Shown here: positions 34,399 to 42,655 of the stretch, in pieces
Layout of the letters: each line of letters starts with the position of its first letter
Numbering within the stretch: position 1 is the first letter of the stretch
From: CALEMW01 sp035447065
GTDB lineage: Bacteria > Krumholzibacteriota > Krumholzibacteriia > LZORAL124-64-63
Direction: 5' to 3'
Length of the DNA: 64,000 nt
NCBI GenBank assembly: GCA_035447065.1
Contig: DAOTGJ010000017.1
Coordinates: 1 to 64,000, forward strand
Made by a program: the position numbers and the translations under genes
Notes under the pieces: model-generated
Seen by the model: the letters and a program-made list of their open reading frames with translations, nothing else
The model's database searches: none
Told to the model about the DNA's origin: nothing

Positions 34399-36267
34399 AT
34401 GCCTTCCCCCGCCAGCGAGCCGAGCCGCGCCCGTCGCTACGCCGACCTCTGCATGGCGGCGGCCCTGAACCTGCCGCTCATCGCGGCGGCGCTGCTGCTG
34501 GCGGTGGCCGGAGCGCATCCCACGCTGCTGGGCAAGGCCTACGGGGCGGGCGTCATCGTGGGGTACTACGGGCTGCCGCTGCTGCTGGCCGTGAGCGTGC
34601 TGTTCCTGATCCTCTGGCCCTGGCGGCGCGCGGCGACGGCGGCCGCGGCCGTGGCCTCCACGCTGTACCTGGCGTACCTGGCGGCCGACGCGGCGGCGTT
34701 CCGCATCGTCAAGTTCCACATCGACGCGTTCTGGCTGGAGTACCTCTTCACCGACTTCCGCGGCCTGGGCCTGCACGGCTCCACGCTGGCCACGGCGGCG
34801 GCGGTCCTCGCGGGCCTGGCGGCTCTGCAGACGCTGATCGTGCGGACGGCGCCGCGGATCCCCCGGCCGCGCATGTTCCCCGGCCTGCTCTGGGGCCTGC
34901 TGCTGGCGGCCTTCGCGGCCAGCCAGGTGGTGCACATCGTGGCCTACTCGCGCAACGACGCGCGCATCACCAGCCTCACGCCGCTCTTCCCCTTCTACAT
35001 GCCGTTCACGTCGCACCGCAACGCGGACAAGTACGGCGACCTGCTGCCCCTGGAGATGCAGGAGGCGGCCCTGGGCGACATGTCCCACAGCACGCTGCAC
35101 TACCCGCGCGAGGCGCTGGCCTTCCGCGACGCCCCCTACGACAGCCTGCCCGACGTGCTGGTGCTCATGCTGGAGAGCTGGCGGCCGGACACGCTGGTCC
35201 CCGAGGTCATGCCCAACGCCTGCGCCCTGGCCGAACGCAGCGTGGTGCTGACGGACCACCTGAGCACGGGCAACCAGACCACCTGCGGCGTCTTCGGCTT
35301 CTTCTACGGGCTGCACGCCACCTACTGGCCGGCCGTCAAGGCCAACAGCGCGGCCATCGACAACCCCGTGCTCATCGACGCCATGACGGACCGCGGCTAC
35401 GACTGCAAGGTGCTGGCGCGCTCCGGGTTCGACCGGCACAAGATCGAGGACGCCGTCTTCCGCGGCATCGACGTGGTGGACCGCTTCCCGTCGCCGGACG
35501 TGCCCGGCTGGGACCGCGACCTCACGGACCAGCTCAAGGACTTCATGCGCGACCGCACCGCCGCCGGACGCCGCTGGTTCGCCTACGGCTTCTTCAAGGC
35601 CACGCACTTCAGCTACGCGTACCCGGACTCCATGCGCCGCTTCACCCCCACCGCCGACCTCAACGTGGCGCTGGCCGACATGGAGACCCCGGTGGAGCCC
35701 ATCCTGAACGACTACCGCAACGCCGCGCGCTTCGACGACGCGCTCATCGGCGAGATCGTGGCGGAGCTGGAGGCGCTGGGGCGGCTGGACCGCACGGTGA
35801 TCGTGCTGACCAGCGACCACGGCGACGAGATCAACGACAACCGCGCCAACTACTGGGGCCACGGCACCAACTTCACGCGCTGGCAGGTGCAGGTGCCCAT
35901 GATCCTGCGCCTGCCCGGCCGCGACCCCATGCGCGTGACCGGGCGCACCTCCCACGTGGACGTGGCGCCCACGCTGCTGGAGGAGGTCTTCGGCTGCATC
36001 ACGGAGCCCGCGGCGTACAGCAACGGCGTGAACGTGTTCAGCGCGGACCTGGCGGCGCCGCGGCCCTTCGTCATCGGCAGCTACGTGAACCACGCGTACG
36101 TCTTCGGGAACGACGTCTTCGCCATCTACCCCATGCACACCCGCAAGTACGCCTTCGACGACATCCAACGGCCGGCGGACCGCCCGCCCGCGGACCTCAT
36201 GCAGCGCGCCGCGGCGGAGATGAGCCGCTTCTCCGCGCCGCCCGAGGCAACAAAGGACGTGAACTGA
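34399..36267 (+). CDS. PbgA/YejM-like inner-membrane sulfatase-fold protein
   Basis: A 622-residue protein with five hydrophobic segments in the first 190 residues (DUF3413-like) and a periplasmic alkaline-phosphatase/sulfatase-fold domain. MLESWRPDTL, MPNACALAE, HLSTGNQTTCGVFGFFYGL and SDHGDEINDN align with E. coli YejM (PbgA/LapC), which senses LPS and controls LpxC stability. A lipid phosphoethanolamine or glycerol-phosphate transferase is the alternative, because the Glu, Thr and Asp-His metal/nucleophile positions look intact. The ATG is chosen because the promoter TATATT lies 44 bases upstream, which excludes the earlier ATG. It implies an LPS-bearing outer membrane. Confidence 0.85.
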   Translation: MPSPASEPSRARRYADLCMAAALNLPLIAAALLLAVAGAHPTLLGKAYGAGVIVGYYGLPLLLAVSVLFLILWPWRRAATAAAAVASTLYLAYLAADAAAFRIVKFHIDAFWLEYLFTDFRGLGLHGSTLATAAAVLAGLAALQTLIVRTAPRIPRPRMFPGLLWGLLLAAFAASQVVHIVAYSRNDARITSLTPLFPFYMPFTSHRNADKYGDLLPLEMQEAALGDMSHSTLHYPREALAFRDAPYDSLPDVLVLMLESWRPDTLVPEVMPNACALAERSVVLTDHLSTGNQTTCGVFGFFYGLHATYWPAVKANSAAIDNPVLIDAMTDRGYDCKVLARSGFDRHKIEDAVFRGIDVVDRFPSPDVPGWDRDLTDQLKDFMRDRTAAGRRWFAYGFFKATHFSYAYPDSMRRFTPTADLNVALADMETPVEPILNDYRNAARFDDALIGEIVAELEALGRLDRTVIVLTSDHGDEINDNRANYWGHGTNFTRWQVQVPMILRLPGRDPMRVTGRTSHVDVAPTLLEEVFGCITEPAAYSNGVNVFSADLAAPRPFVIGSYVNHAYVFGNDVFAIYPMHTRKYAFDDIQRPADRPPADLMQRAAAEMSRFSAPPEATKDVN

Positions 36268-36313
36268 CGCCGGCGCCGCGCTAGGCTCGTCGCCCCCCTC
36301 CCGAAAGGACGCC

Positions 36314-37294
36314 ATGGGCCGCCTCGTCTGCCTCTGCCTGCTGCTGACCGCCGCCGCGGCCGCCGCGGCCCCCGTCTGGGAGGCGGAGGGCCTGGGCTAC
36401 CTGCACGACCTGGAGTTCTTCGAGGACGCCGCCCAGCACCAGGAGGGCCGCACGTACTTCGGCCAGCAGCTCGTCCTGCGCGCCGCGGCGGCTCCCGCGG
36501 ACGGCCTGCGCCTGGAGGCGGGCCTGCTGCTGGACGTGCAGTTCGGCCGCGACGTGGACGAGAACCGCGACGCCACCGAGCCCTGGCTGGCCCTGGAGCT
36601 GGACCTGGACGGCCCCGTGCTGCGCTTCGGCAACCTGGACCGCCGCCGCCAGGACCTGCACCACGCCCTCATCGCCCCCGGGCTGCGCTACACGCGGCCC
36701 GCGGACCGCGGGTTCTCCCTGCGCGGCGCCGGCGCCCGCACGGACTACATCACGTGGCTGCAGTGGCGCGTGCAGGAGCGCGAGGACCGGCGCGAGCTCT
36801 TCGACGCCGGCGCCCGCGGACTCTGGCGCCTGGGCGACGCCCCAACGGCGCCGGCCCTGGACGCCCAGCTCCACGTGGTGCACAAGGGCGGGCAGCTGTC
36901 GTCGGTGGGGTTCCTGGAGGAGAGCTGGGCTCTGCTGGCGGGACCGGTGTGGACGCCGGAGATCGCCGCCGGCTGGAGCCTGGACCTGGCCGTCCGCGCC
37001 GGCGCGTGCGCGGACCGCCGCTGGCGCCACGATGGGCGCGCCGCCGAGCTGCGCCTGGGGCTGCGCCACCGGGACTGGCGGGCCGCCGCCGCCCGCTGGT
37101 GGAGCGAGGACTGGACCACCATGGACGGCCGCCCCCTCTACCGCGCCGACGGCGTGACGGGCCTGGAGCTCTCGCGCCGCTGGCGGCGCGGACCGCTGGC
37201 CGTGGACCTGGGCGCGCGGCTGCACCGCGTGGCCGGCGACACGGAGTCGGAGTTCTGGCTGCTGCTGGATCTGGGGACGATCGTCCTAGACTGA
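36314..37294 (+). CDS. Putative outer-membrane beta-barrel protein
   Basis: A 326-residue protein with a signal peptide (LVCLCLLLTAAAAAAA) and about twelve amphipathic strands rich in alternating hydrophobic, charged and aromatic residues (RLEAGLLLDVQFGRD, AELRLGLRHRDWRAAAARWW, LAVDLGARLHRVAG). I recognise no family. It ends IVLD rather than Phe, which is unusual for BAM-inserted barrels. The ATG follows CGAAAGGACGCC. It lies 46 bases after the PbgA/YejM-like gene and may be co-transcribed with it. Its 3' end overlaps the convergent sulfotransferase gene by nine bases. Confidence 0.65.
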   Translation: MGRLVCLCLLLTAAAAAAAPVWEAEGLGYLHDLEFFEDAAQHQEGRTYFGQQLVLRAAAAPADGLRLEAGLLLDVQFGRDVDENRDATEPWLALELDLDGPVLRFGNLDRRRQDLHHALIAPGLRYTRPADRGFSLRGAGARTDYITWLQWRVQEREDRRELFDAGARGLWRLGDAPTAPALDAQLHVVHKGGQLSSVGFLEESWALLAGPVWTPEIAAGWSLDLAVRAGACADRRWRHDGRAAELRLGLRHRDWRAAAARWWSEDWTTMDGRPLYRADGVTGLELSRRWRRGPLAVDLGARLHRVAGDTESEFWLLLDLGTIVLD

Positions 37295-38182
37295 CGCGCC
37301 GGAGATCACGGCGGCGCCCAGATCGCCGAACCTGCCGCGGATCACATCCTGCAGACGTTCGTTCATCACCTCGGCCTCGCCGCGCGCCACGCGGTGGTGG
37401 TTGTCCTGCTTCTTGGTGTTGAGCCGGGTGCCGGCCAGCTCGTCCAGGCGGGAGCGGTCCAGGGGGATGTCCAGCTCGCGGAAGCAGGCGGCCAGGGTGT
37501 CGGCGTCGTTGAGGCCGGCGGTGTCCAGGGTGGGCATGGGCACGTGCGGGAAGCGCCGTCGCAGGTCCAGGATGCGGGCCTCCGTCTCGTACCAGTACCA
37601 GAGGCAGCGGTAGAGGTCGTGATCCAGCTCGCCGCCGGGCGCCATGAGGTCCGACAGGGGCAGACGGTTCTCCGGATCGGCGGGGTCCAGCAGCCAGAGG
37701 CGGCCGCGCTTGGTGCGCCCGGGCACCGAGTCGATGCGGTAGAACGACGTGGCCACGGGCACCGGGTCGCGCCGCAGGTGGATCACCCGCAGCCGGTCGC
37801 CGAACTCCTGCACCGCCTCGGCGGCGAAGCGCTTGACGAACTGGTGGTTGGTCTCCACGTACACCTTGTGGCCGCAGGCGTCGCGCAGCACGTGAGGCGC
37901 CTTGAGCACGCGGAACAGGTGACGGAAGTACGCGCCGCGGTCCCGGCCGGGAGGGCAGGTGTCGCCCATCACCGGATGGGGCTCGTGGTGGCAGACGGCG
38001 CCGTCCACGGCATCGAAGATGCGGGCCAGGCTCTGGGAGCCGCTGCGCCCGGTGGTGGCCACGAACACGAAGGCCCTGGTGTCCGCCGCGCGCGCGCGGA
38101 GCATGCGCTTGTACACCGCCGAGGTGACGGCGTTGTACTTGAGCGCGCGCACCATGGGGTTCGCGATGCCGAATTCGTTCAA
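37286..38182 (-). CDS. PAPS-dependent sulfotransferase family protein
   Basis: A 298-residue P-loop sulfotransferase. The 5'-phosphosulfate loop is VATTGRSGSQSLARIF (about residues 37-52), and the 3'-phosphate region is RVIHLRRDPVPVATSFYR (about 125-142). It would transfer sulfate from PAPS to a carbohydrate or other hydroxyl acceptor in the cytosol. The TTG start (MNEFGIANPMVRALKY) is chosen because GGGAG lies six bases upstream; the next Met is ten codons in. A second sulfotransferase lies in the polysaccharide cluster at 40.7 kb. The acceptor is unknown. Confidence 0.83.
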   Translation of the reverse strand: MNEFGIANPMVRALKYNAVTSAVYKRMLRARAADTRAFVFVATTGRSGSQSLARIFDAVDGAVCHHEPHPVMGDTCPPGRDRGAYFRHLFRVLKAPHVLRDACGHKVYVETNHQFVKRFAAEAVQEFGDRLRVIHLRRDPVPVATSFYRIDSVPGRTKRGRLWLLDPADPENRLPLSDLMAPGGELDHDLYRCLWYWYETEARILDLRRRFPHVPMPTLDTAGLNDADTLAACFRELDIPLDRSRLDELAGTRLNTKKQDNHHRVARGEAEVMNERLQDVIRGRFGDLGAAVISGASV

Positions 38183-38282
38183 GGTCTGCTCCCGAAGGGT
38201 CCAGGGCGGGTGGAACCGGTTCCAATGATAGCCCACCGTCAGCGCTGAGAGCCAGAAAAACGATAAGTTTCGCCGAGATTTT

Positions 38283-38290
38283 GCTATCCT
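38283..38290 (+). promoter_or_regulatory. Possible extended -10 element for the lipase-like gene
   Basis: TGCTATCC-T forms an extended -10 (TG-n-TATCCT) in the AT-richer divergent region, about 44 bases before the start codon. No good -35 is visible. Confidence 0.35.
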
Positions 38291-38333
38291 GTGCGCGCAG
38301 GCTTCCTCATCGTTCCCCGTCGAAAGGCCCGCC

Positions 38334-40379
38334 ATGCGTTTCCGCCGCGTTTCCGCCCTCCTGCCGCTGCTGCTCCTGCTCGGCGCCGCCGCCGCCGCCC
38401 GCCCGCCGCAGCCCGTGGACCTGGACCTGGAACGCGTGACCAATCTCTCCGGACACGAGCGCTTCGACGGCGCAGCGGACTCCCCCGCGGCCACCACCGG
38501 CCTCTGGCGCCAGCTCGTCTTCGAGATGCGCCTCGCCTCGGCCGCCCCCGCGGAACTGCCCACCGCCCGCGACCTGCAGCGCCGCGCCCTGGCGCAGGCC
38601 GCTCCCCAAGAGATCCCCGTGGGCCTGCTGGACGTGACCACCGTGGACGGCCGTCGCCTGGCCGCCGCCGGCGCCCTGCGTCCGCGCACCTGGCACGGCG
38701 ACGCGGCCGTGCTCACGTTCTCTCCGGATTGGATCCTGGGCGACGCCCCGCGCGACCTCGCCGTGGACTCCGGCCACGGCTGGCGCCCCGTGCCCGCCGA
38801 CGGCCGCCTGCCCGCGGCCTTTCCCTCGCGCGGCGAGCGCACCGTACGCGTGCGTTGGACCGGCGCCGACGGCGCCCCCGTCCACGCCGCCTTCACCCTG
38901 GACGTGGCCGCCGTGGCCGCCCCCGCCCCCGACGACACCCTGCACGTCACCGCCAGCATCCCCTACGGCGGCGCCGCCGGCGGCGGCAAGGCCTACGTGG
39001 CCCTGGCGCCCGGCCACGCCTCGGTCACCAACCCGGTCATCGTGGTGGAGGGCTTCGACCTGGACGACAGCCTGGACTGGGATCCCCTCTACGAGCTGCT
39101 CAACCAGGAGGGCCTGATCGAGTCGCTGCGCGCGGAAGGCTTCGACGCCGTGGTGCTGGACTTCGACGAGGCCACCGCCCCCATCCAGCGCAACGCCTTC
39201 GTGCTCACGGAGCTCATCGGCATGGTGGAGGCCATGACCGCTCCGGCGCAGACCTCGGTGGTCATCGGCGCCAGCATGGGCGGCCTGGTCTCGCGCTACG
39301 CCCTGGGCTGGCTGGAGAGCCAGGGGCCGGGCCACCGCGTGCGCACCTGGATCTCCTTCGACTCTCCCCAGCGCGGCGCCGTGATCCCCCTGGGCCTGCA
39401 GCACTGGCTGGACTTCTTCAGCGGCGACAGCGAGGACGCCGCATTCCTGCTCTCGCGCCTGGACACGCCCGCCGCGCGCCAGATGCTCCTGCACCACCAC
39501 AGCGCCACCAGCGGCGTGAGCGCCGGCCCCGCCGCCCTGCGCGCGGATTTCCTGGCCGACCTGGCCGCCGTGGGCCTGCCCTCCTGCCGCCGCGTGGCCG
39601 CCGCCAACGGCTCCGGCCTGCAGGCGGACCAGGGCTTCGGCCCCGGAGCCCAGCTCGTGCGCTACGAGTACCGTTCGTTCCTGGTGGACATCACCGGCAA
39701 CGTGTGGGCGGTGCCGGATCAGACCCAGACCCGCATCTTCCAGGGCGAGAAGAACCTCATCTGGCCCCTGCCCGACGAGTACCAGGACGTGAACGTGGCC
39801 GGCACCCTGCCCCTGGACGGCGCCCCCGGCGGCTTCCGCCTGTCCCTGGCCCAGATGGACACCACCAGCGTCCCCTACGGCGACATCCAGGCCCTGCACC
39901 AGGCCCACTGCTTCATCCCCGTGATCAGCGCCCTGGACCTGGACGCCACCGACCCCTTCGCCCCCGTCCTCACGGACCCGGACCTGCTGTCGCACACCTC
40001 GTTCGACGCCGTCTACGCTCCGCCCGAGAACCAGGAGCACATCGCCATCACCCCCGCCTCCGCCGCCTGGTTCCTGGACGAGATCCGCGACCCCAGCACC
40101 GCCGTCGCCGCGCTCCCCTCGCCGCCGACCACCCTCCAGGCCTGGCCCAACCCCTTCAACCCGTCCACCACGATCCGCTTCACCACCACCGCCCCCGGCC
40201 CGGTCACCCTCACCGCCTACGACCTCCGCGGCCGCCAACTCGCCACCCTCCTCAACGATGTGCTCGCCACAGGCGAGCACGAGCATCCCTGGCACCCGCA
40301 CCTCCCCAGCGGATCCTATCTCCTCCGCCTCCAAACCCCCACCAACGAGCAATCCACCCGAGTCCTCCTCCTGGAGTAA
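38334..40379 (+). CDS. Secreted alpha/beta-hydrolase (lipase-like) with T9SS-type C-terminus
   Basis: A 681-residue exported protein. The signal peptide (LLPLLLLLGAAAAA) is followed by about 210 residues of unassigned sequence and an alpha/beta-hydrolase domain. That domain opens with NPVIVVEGFDLDDSLDW and has the nucleophile elbow VVIGASMGGLVSRYAL (Ser near residue 314), as in bacterial lipases and PGAP1-like esterases. The last 80 residues are the sorting-type module LQAWPNPFNPSTTIRFTT ... LTAYDLRGRQLATLL ... SGSYLLRLQ. It likely acts on esters at or outside the cell surface. The ATG follows CGAAAGGCCCGCC. A long palindrome and a gap follow. Confidence 0.82.
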   Translation: MRFRRVSALLPLLLLLGAAAAARPPQPVDLDLERVTNLSGHERFDGAADSPAATTGLWRQLVFEMRLASAAPAELPTARDLQRRALAQAAPQEIPVGLLDVTTVDGRRLAAAGALRPRTWHGDAAVLTFSPDWILGDAPRDLAVDSGHGWRPVPADGRLPAAFPSRGERTVRVRWTGADGAPVHAAFTLDVAAVAAPAPDDTLHVTASIPYGGAAGGGKAYVALAPGHASVTNPVIVVEGFDLDDSLDWDPLYELLNQEGLIESLRAEGFDAVVLDFDEATAPIQRNAFVLTELIGMVEAMTAPAQTSVVIGASMGGLVSRYALGWLESQGPGHRVRTWISFDSPQRGAVIPLGLQHWLDFFSGDSEDAAFLLSRLDTPAARQMLLHHHSATSGVSAGPAALRADFLADLAAVGLPSCRRVAAANGSGLQADQGFGPGAQLVRYEYRSFLVDITGNVWAVPDQTQTRIFQGEKNLIWPLPDEYQDVNVAGTLPLDGAPGGFRLSLAQMDTTSVPYGDIQALHQAHCFIPVISALDLDATDPFAPVLTDPDLLSHTSFDAVYAPPENQEHIAITPASAAWFLDEIRDPSTAVAALPSPPTTLQAWPNPFNPSTTIRFTTTAPGPVTLTAYDLRGRQLATLLNDVLATGEHEHPWHPHLPSGSYLLRLQTPTNEQSTRVLLLE

Positions 40380-40411
40380 CCACGCAACAACCCCGGCACC
40401 GATGAACCTCA

Positions 40412-40486
40412 GGCTCCCGGACACACCGATCCCCCTTCGTCGCGCGGAATCGCGCAGCTGAGCACGACGAAGGGGGATCGGTGTGT
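40412..40486. repeat. Long palindrome, left side of a gap
   Basis: Perfect 22-bp arms (40421-40442 and 40465-40486) enclose a 22-base loop that itself contains CGCG-gaat-CGCG. The outer part GGCTCCCG at 40412-40419 has its partner CGGGAGCC only on the far side of the gap (40643-40650). Confidence 0.9.
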
Positions 40487-40586
40487 NNNNNNNNNNNNNN
40501 NNNNNNNNNNNNNNNNNNNNNNNNNNNNNNNNNNNNNNNNNNNNNNNNNNNNNNNNNNNNNNNNNNNNNNNNNNNNNNNNNNNNNN
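40487..40586. other. Scaffold gap (100 N), probably artificial
   Basis: The 55 bases before the gap (40432-40486) are identical to the 55 bases after it (40587-40641). This is what two contigs from a 55-mer graph look like when they share an end. Merging them would remove the gap and restore one 84-base palindrome. Confidence 0.8.
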
Positions 40587-40650
40587 CCCCTTCGTCGCGC
40601 GGAATCGCGCAGCTGAGCACGACGAAGGGGGATCGGTGTGTTCGGGAGCC
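40587..40650. repeat. Long palindrome, right side of a gap
   Basis: Repeats the 55 bases left of the gap and then supplies T and CGGGAGCC, which pair with the outer left arm. The reconstructed stem is 31 bp with one G-T pair. It lies between the convergent lipase-like and sulfotransferase genes, so it may also act as a terminator for both. Confidence 0.85.
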
Positions 40651-40659
40651 CGCAGAACC

Positions 40660-41397
40660 TCAGCGCGTGAACGCCCGCATCCTCTCCAGAAACTCCAGCA
40701 TGTTCGTGCCCGTCTTCTTCTGGAGTCGAGAGTCGGCCATGCGGAGGAAGAGGTCCATGCCGCCGCGGGAGCGGTAGAGGTCGGGGCGGCGGCGGTCGGT
40801 CAGGGGGCGGCCCACGAAATCCTGCAGGCGCCGGAACTCGGCGTCGCCGGTCATGAGGTCGCCGTACTCCAGGAGGATGGCGTCGTTGGCGGACTTCTGC
40901 AGGGTCTCCAGGATGGTGAGGTTGGATTCGTACCAGCGGTTCACGTAGTTCCAGGCGTAGCTGAAGTTGCCCATGTAGCGGCGGCGGCCTCCGTAGCGGA
41001 ACCTGGGCCAGACCTCGGCCGGATCACGCACGATGGCGATGATCCGATGGGGCGGCAGCTCCTGCTCCCACAGCGGATAGGTCAGGGCGGTGCGCGGATC
41101 CTTGAAGCCCCACACGTCGTGGCGGGCGCCGCAGTCGCGGATGATGGTGCGCATGAGCTCGCGCTGCTCGGGGCTCAGCTCCCGGGCCCGGTCCGCGCCC
41201 ACGTCCAGCACGCGGTAGGACCGAGCGCCCAGGATGAACATGTTCAGCCCCAGCACCGTCTCGCGCTCGTACTTGTTGCCCTTGTCGTAGGAGACGTCGG
41301 CGTCGAAGCACTCGCCCATGTTGATCCCGGACTCGTGCAGGATCTGGGACACCAGGGTGGTGCCGGACTTGTGCATCCCCAGGACGACGTAGATCAT
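40660..41397 (-). CDS. Sulfotransferase family protein
   Basis: A 245-residue P-loop sulfotransferase. The PAPS loop is LGMHKSGTTLVSQIL (residues 6-20), and RIIAIVRDPAEVWPRF (about 120-135) is the 3'-phosphate region; VWGFKDPRTAL lies between. It is probably cytosolic and modifies sugars of the exopolysaccharide made by the adjacent cluster, an inference from position. The ATG has GGAGGAG upstream. It follows mqnC on the same strand by 85 bases and could be the last gene of that operon. It shares little visible similarity with the other sulfotransferase outside the PAPS motifs. Confidence 0.85.
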   Translation of the reverse strand: MIYVVLGMHKSGTTLVSQILHESGINMGECFDADVSYDKGNKYERETVLGLNMFILGARSYRVLDVGADRARELSPEQRELMRTIIRDCGARHDVWGFKDPRTALTYPLWEQELPPHRIIAIVRDPAEVWPRFRYGGRRRYMGNFSYAWNYVNRWYESNLTILETLQKSANDAILLEYGDLMTGDAEFRRLQDFVGRPLTDRRRPDLYRSRGGMDLFLRMADSRLQKKTGTNMLEFLERMRAFTR

Positions 41398-41482
41398 CGG
41401 GCTCCTCCGCGTTCAGCGCACATCTCACCGTTCTCCCGAGATATCGCCATCTGCGGGGGCTCATTGAGGGAAAAACGCGGGA

Positions 41483-42655
41483 TCAGGCCTCGATCACCCG
41501 CAGCACGTTGTACCCGTTGTCCCTCTGGGCCGGGATGTACCCCGCTCCGCGGATCATCTCGTTGAGGTCCGCCTGGGTCAGCGGATGGGTGGTGCCCGCG
41601 GCCGAGACCACGCTCTCCTCCATCATGGTGGAGCCCAGGTCGTTGGCGCCGTACTGGAGGGTGAGCTGGCCCACGGCCTTGCCCTGGGTCACCCAGGAGG
41701 CCTGGATGTTGGGCACGTTGTCCAGGGCGATGCGGGAGATGGCCAGGGTGCGCAGGTAGTCGGTGGCGCCCAGGTAGCCGCGGCATTCCACCTGCTCCAG
41801 GAGTTCCGGGATGCGGGCCAGCGGCGTGTTGCCGGGCTGGAAGGTCCAGGGGATGAAGGCGGTGTAGCCGCCGGTCTTGTCCTGGCTCTCGCGCACGCGC
41901 AGCAGGTGCTCCACGCGCTCGGGGTAGGTCTCCACGTGGGCGAACATCATGGTCGCGGTGGTGGGCAGGCCCAGGTGGTGGGCCTCCTCGTTGATCTCGA
42001 TCCACTCGCGGGCGGTGGTCTTCTTGGGGGCCAGGATGCCGCGCACGCGGTCGTTGAGGATCTCCGCGCCGCCGCCGGGGATGGAGTCCAGGCCCGCGGC
42101 CTGGAGGCGCTTGAGCACCTCCATGGTGCTGAGCTTGGAGACCTTGGCGAAGTGCTGCACCTCGTTGGGCGAGAAGCCGTGGATCCAGAGGTCCGGGAAC
42201 GCGGCCTTCAGCTCGCGCAGCATGGCCTCGTAGGTCTCGATCTTCTCGTTGGGATGGTGCCCGCCCTGCAGCAGGATCTGGTGGCCGCCGGCGTCGAACA
42301 CCGACCGCACCTTGGCCTTGATCTCGTCCAGGGGGAGCCAGTAGGCGTCGGCGTCGCCCTTGTGGCGGTTGAAGGCGCAGAACTCGCAGTCCACGTAGCA
42401 GAGGTTGGTGTAGGTGACGTTGCGGTCCACCACGTAGGTCACCGTGTCCGGGTCGCTGCGTCGCAGGCGCAGGGCGGTGGCGGTGCGGCCCAGGTCGTGC
42501 AGGGCCGCCTCCTCGAAGAGCAGCAGCAGCTCGCCGCCGGTCAGGCGCCGCGACAGCGCCTCCTCCAGGAGCTCCAGGGCCACGTCGCTGGAGACGCGGG
42601 GCACCACGTGGTTCTCGCTCAGCACGGGGCTGCGGTCGGGGGCGGGCTGGTTCAT
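41483..42655 (-). CDS. mqnC: Cyclic dehypoxanthine futalosine synthase (radical SAM)
   Basis: A 390-residue radical-SAM enzyme of the futalosine menaquinone pathway. The cluster motif NLCYVDCEFCAFNR (about residues 82-95) binds the 4Fe-4S cluster and SAM; QGGHHPNEKIETYE, IHGFSPNEVQHFA and MMFAHVETYPERVEHL are family-typical and fit MqnC rather than MqnE. It cyclises dehypoxanthine futalosine in the cytosol. Its start overlaps the mqnA stop as ATGA. Both sit downstream of a glycosyltransferase in a polysaccharide operon, an unusual location. Genes mqnB, mqnD and mqnE are not in this window. Confidence 0.93.
   Translation of the reverse strand: MNQPAPDRSPVLSENHVVPRVSSDVALELLEEALSRRLTGGELLLLFEEAALHDLGRTATALRLRRSDPDTVTYVVDRNVTYTNLCYVDCEFCAFNRHKGDADAYWLPLDEIKAKVRSVFDAGGHQILLQGGHHPNEKIETYEAMLRELKAAFPDLWIHGFSPNEVQHFAKVSKLSTMEVLKRLQAAGLDSIPGGGAEILNDRVRGILAPKKTTAREWIEINEEAHHLGLPTTATMMFAHVETYPERVEHLLRVRESQDKTGGYTAFIPWTFQPGNTPLARIPELLEQVECRGYLGATDYLRTLAISRIALDNVPNIQASWVTQGKAVGQLTLQYGANDLGSTMMEESVVSAAGTTHPLTQADLNEMIRGAGYIPAQRDNGYNVLRVIEA

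Noticed and set aside
40252..40777. Frames across the gap near 40.5 kb, including a possible small gene
   Set aside because: They read through the duplicated palindrome and N codons; the apparent coding is an artefact of the repeat.
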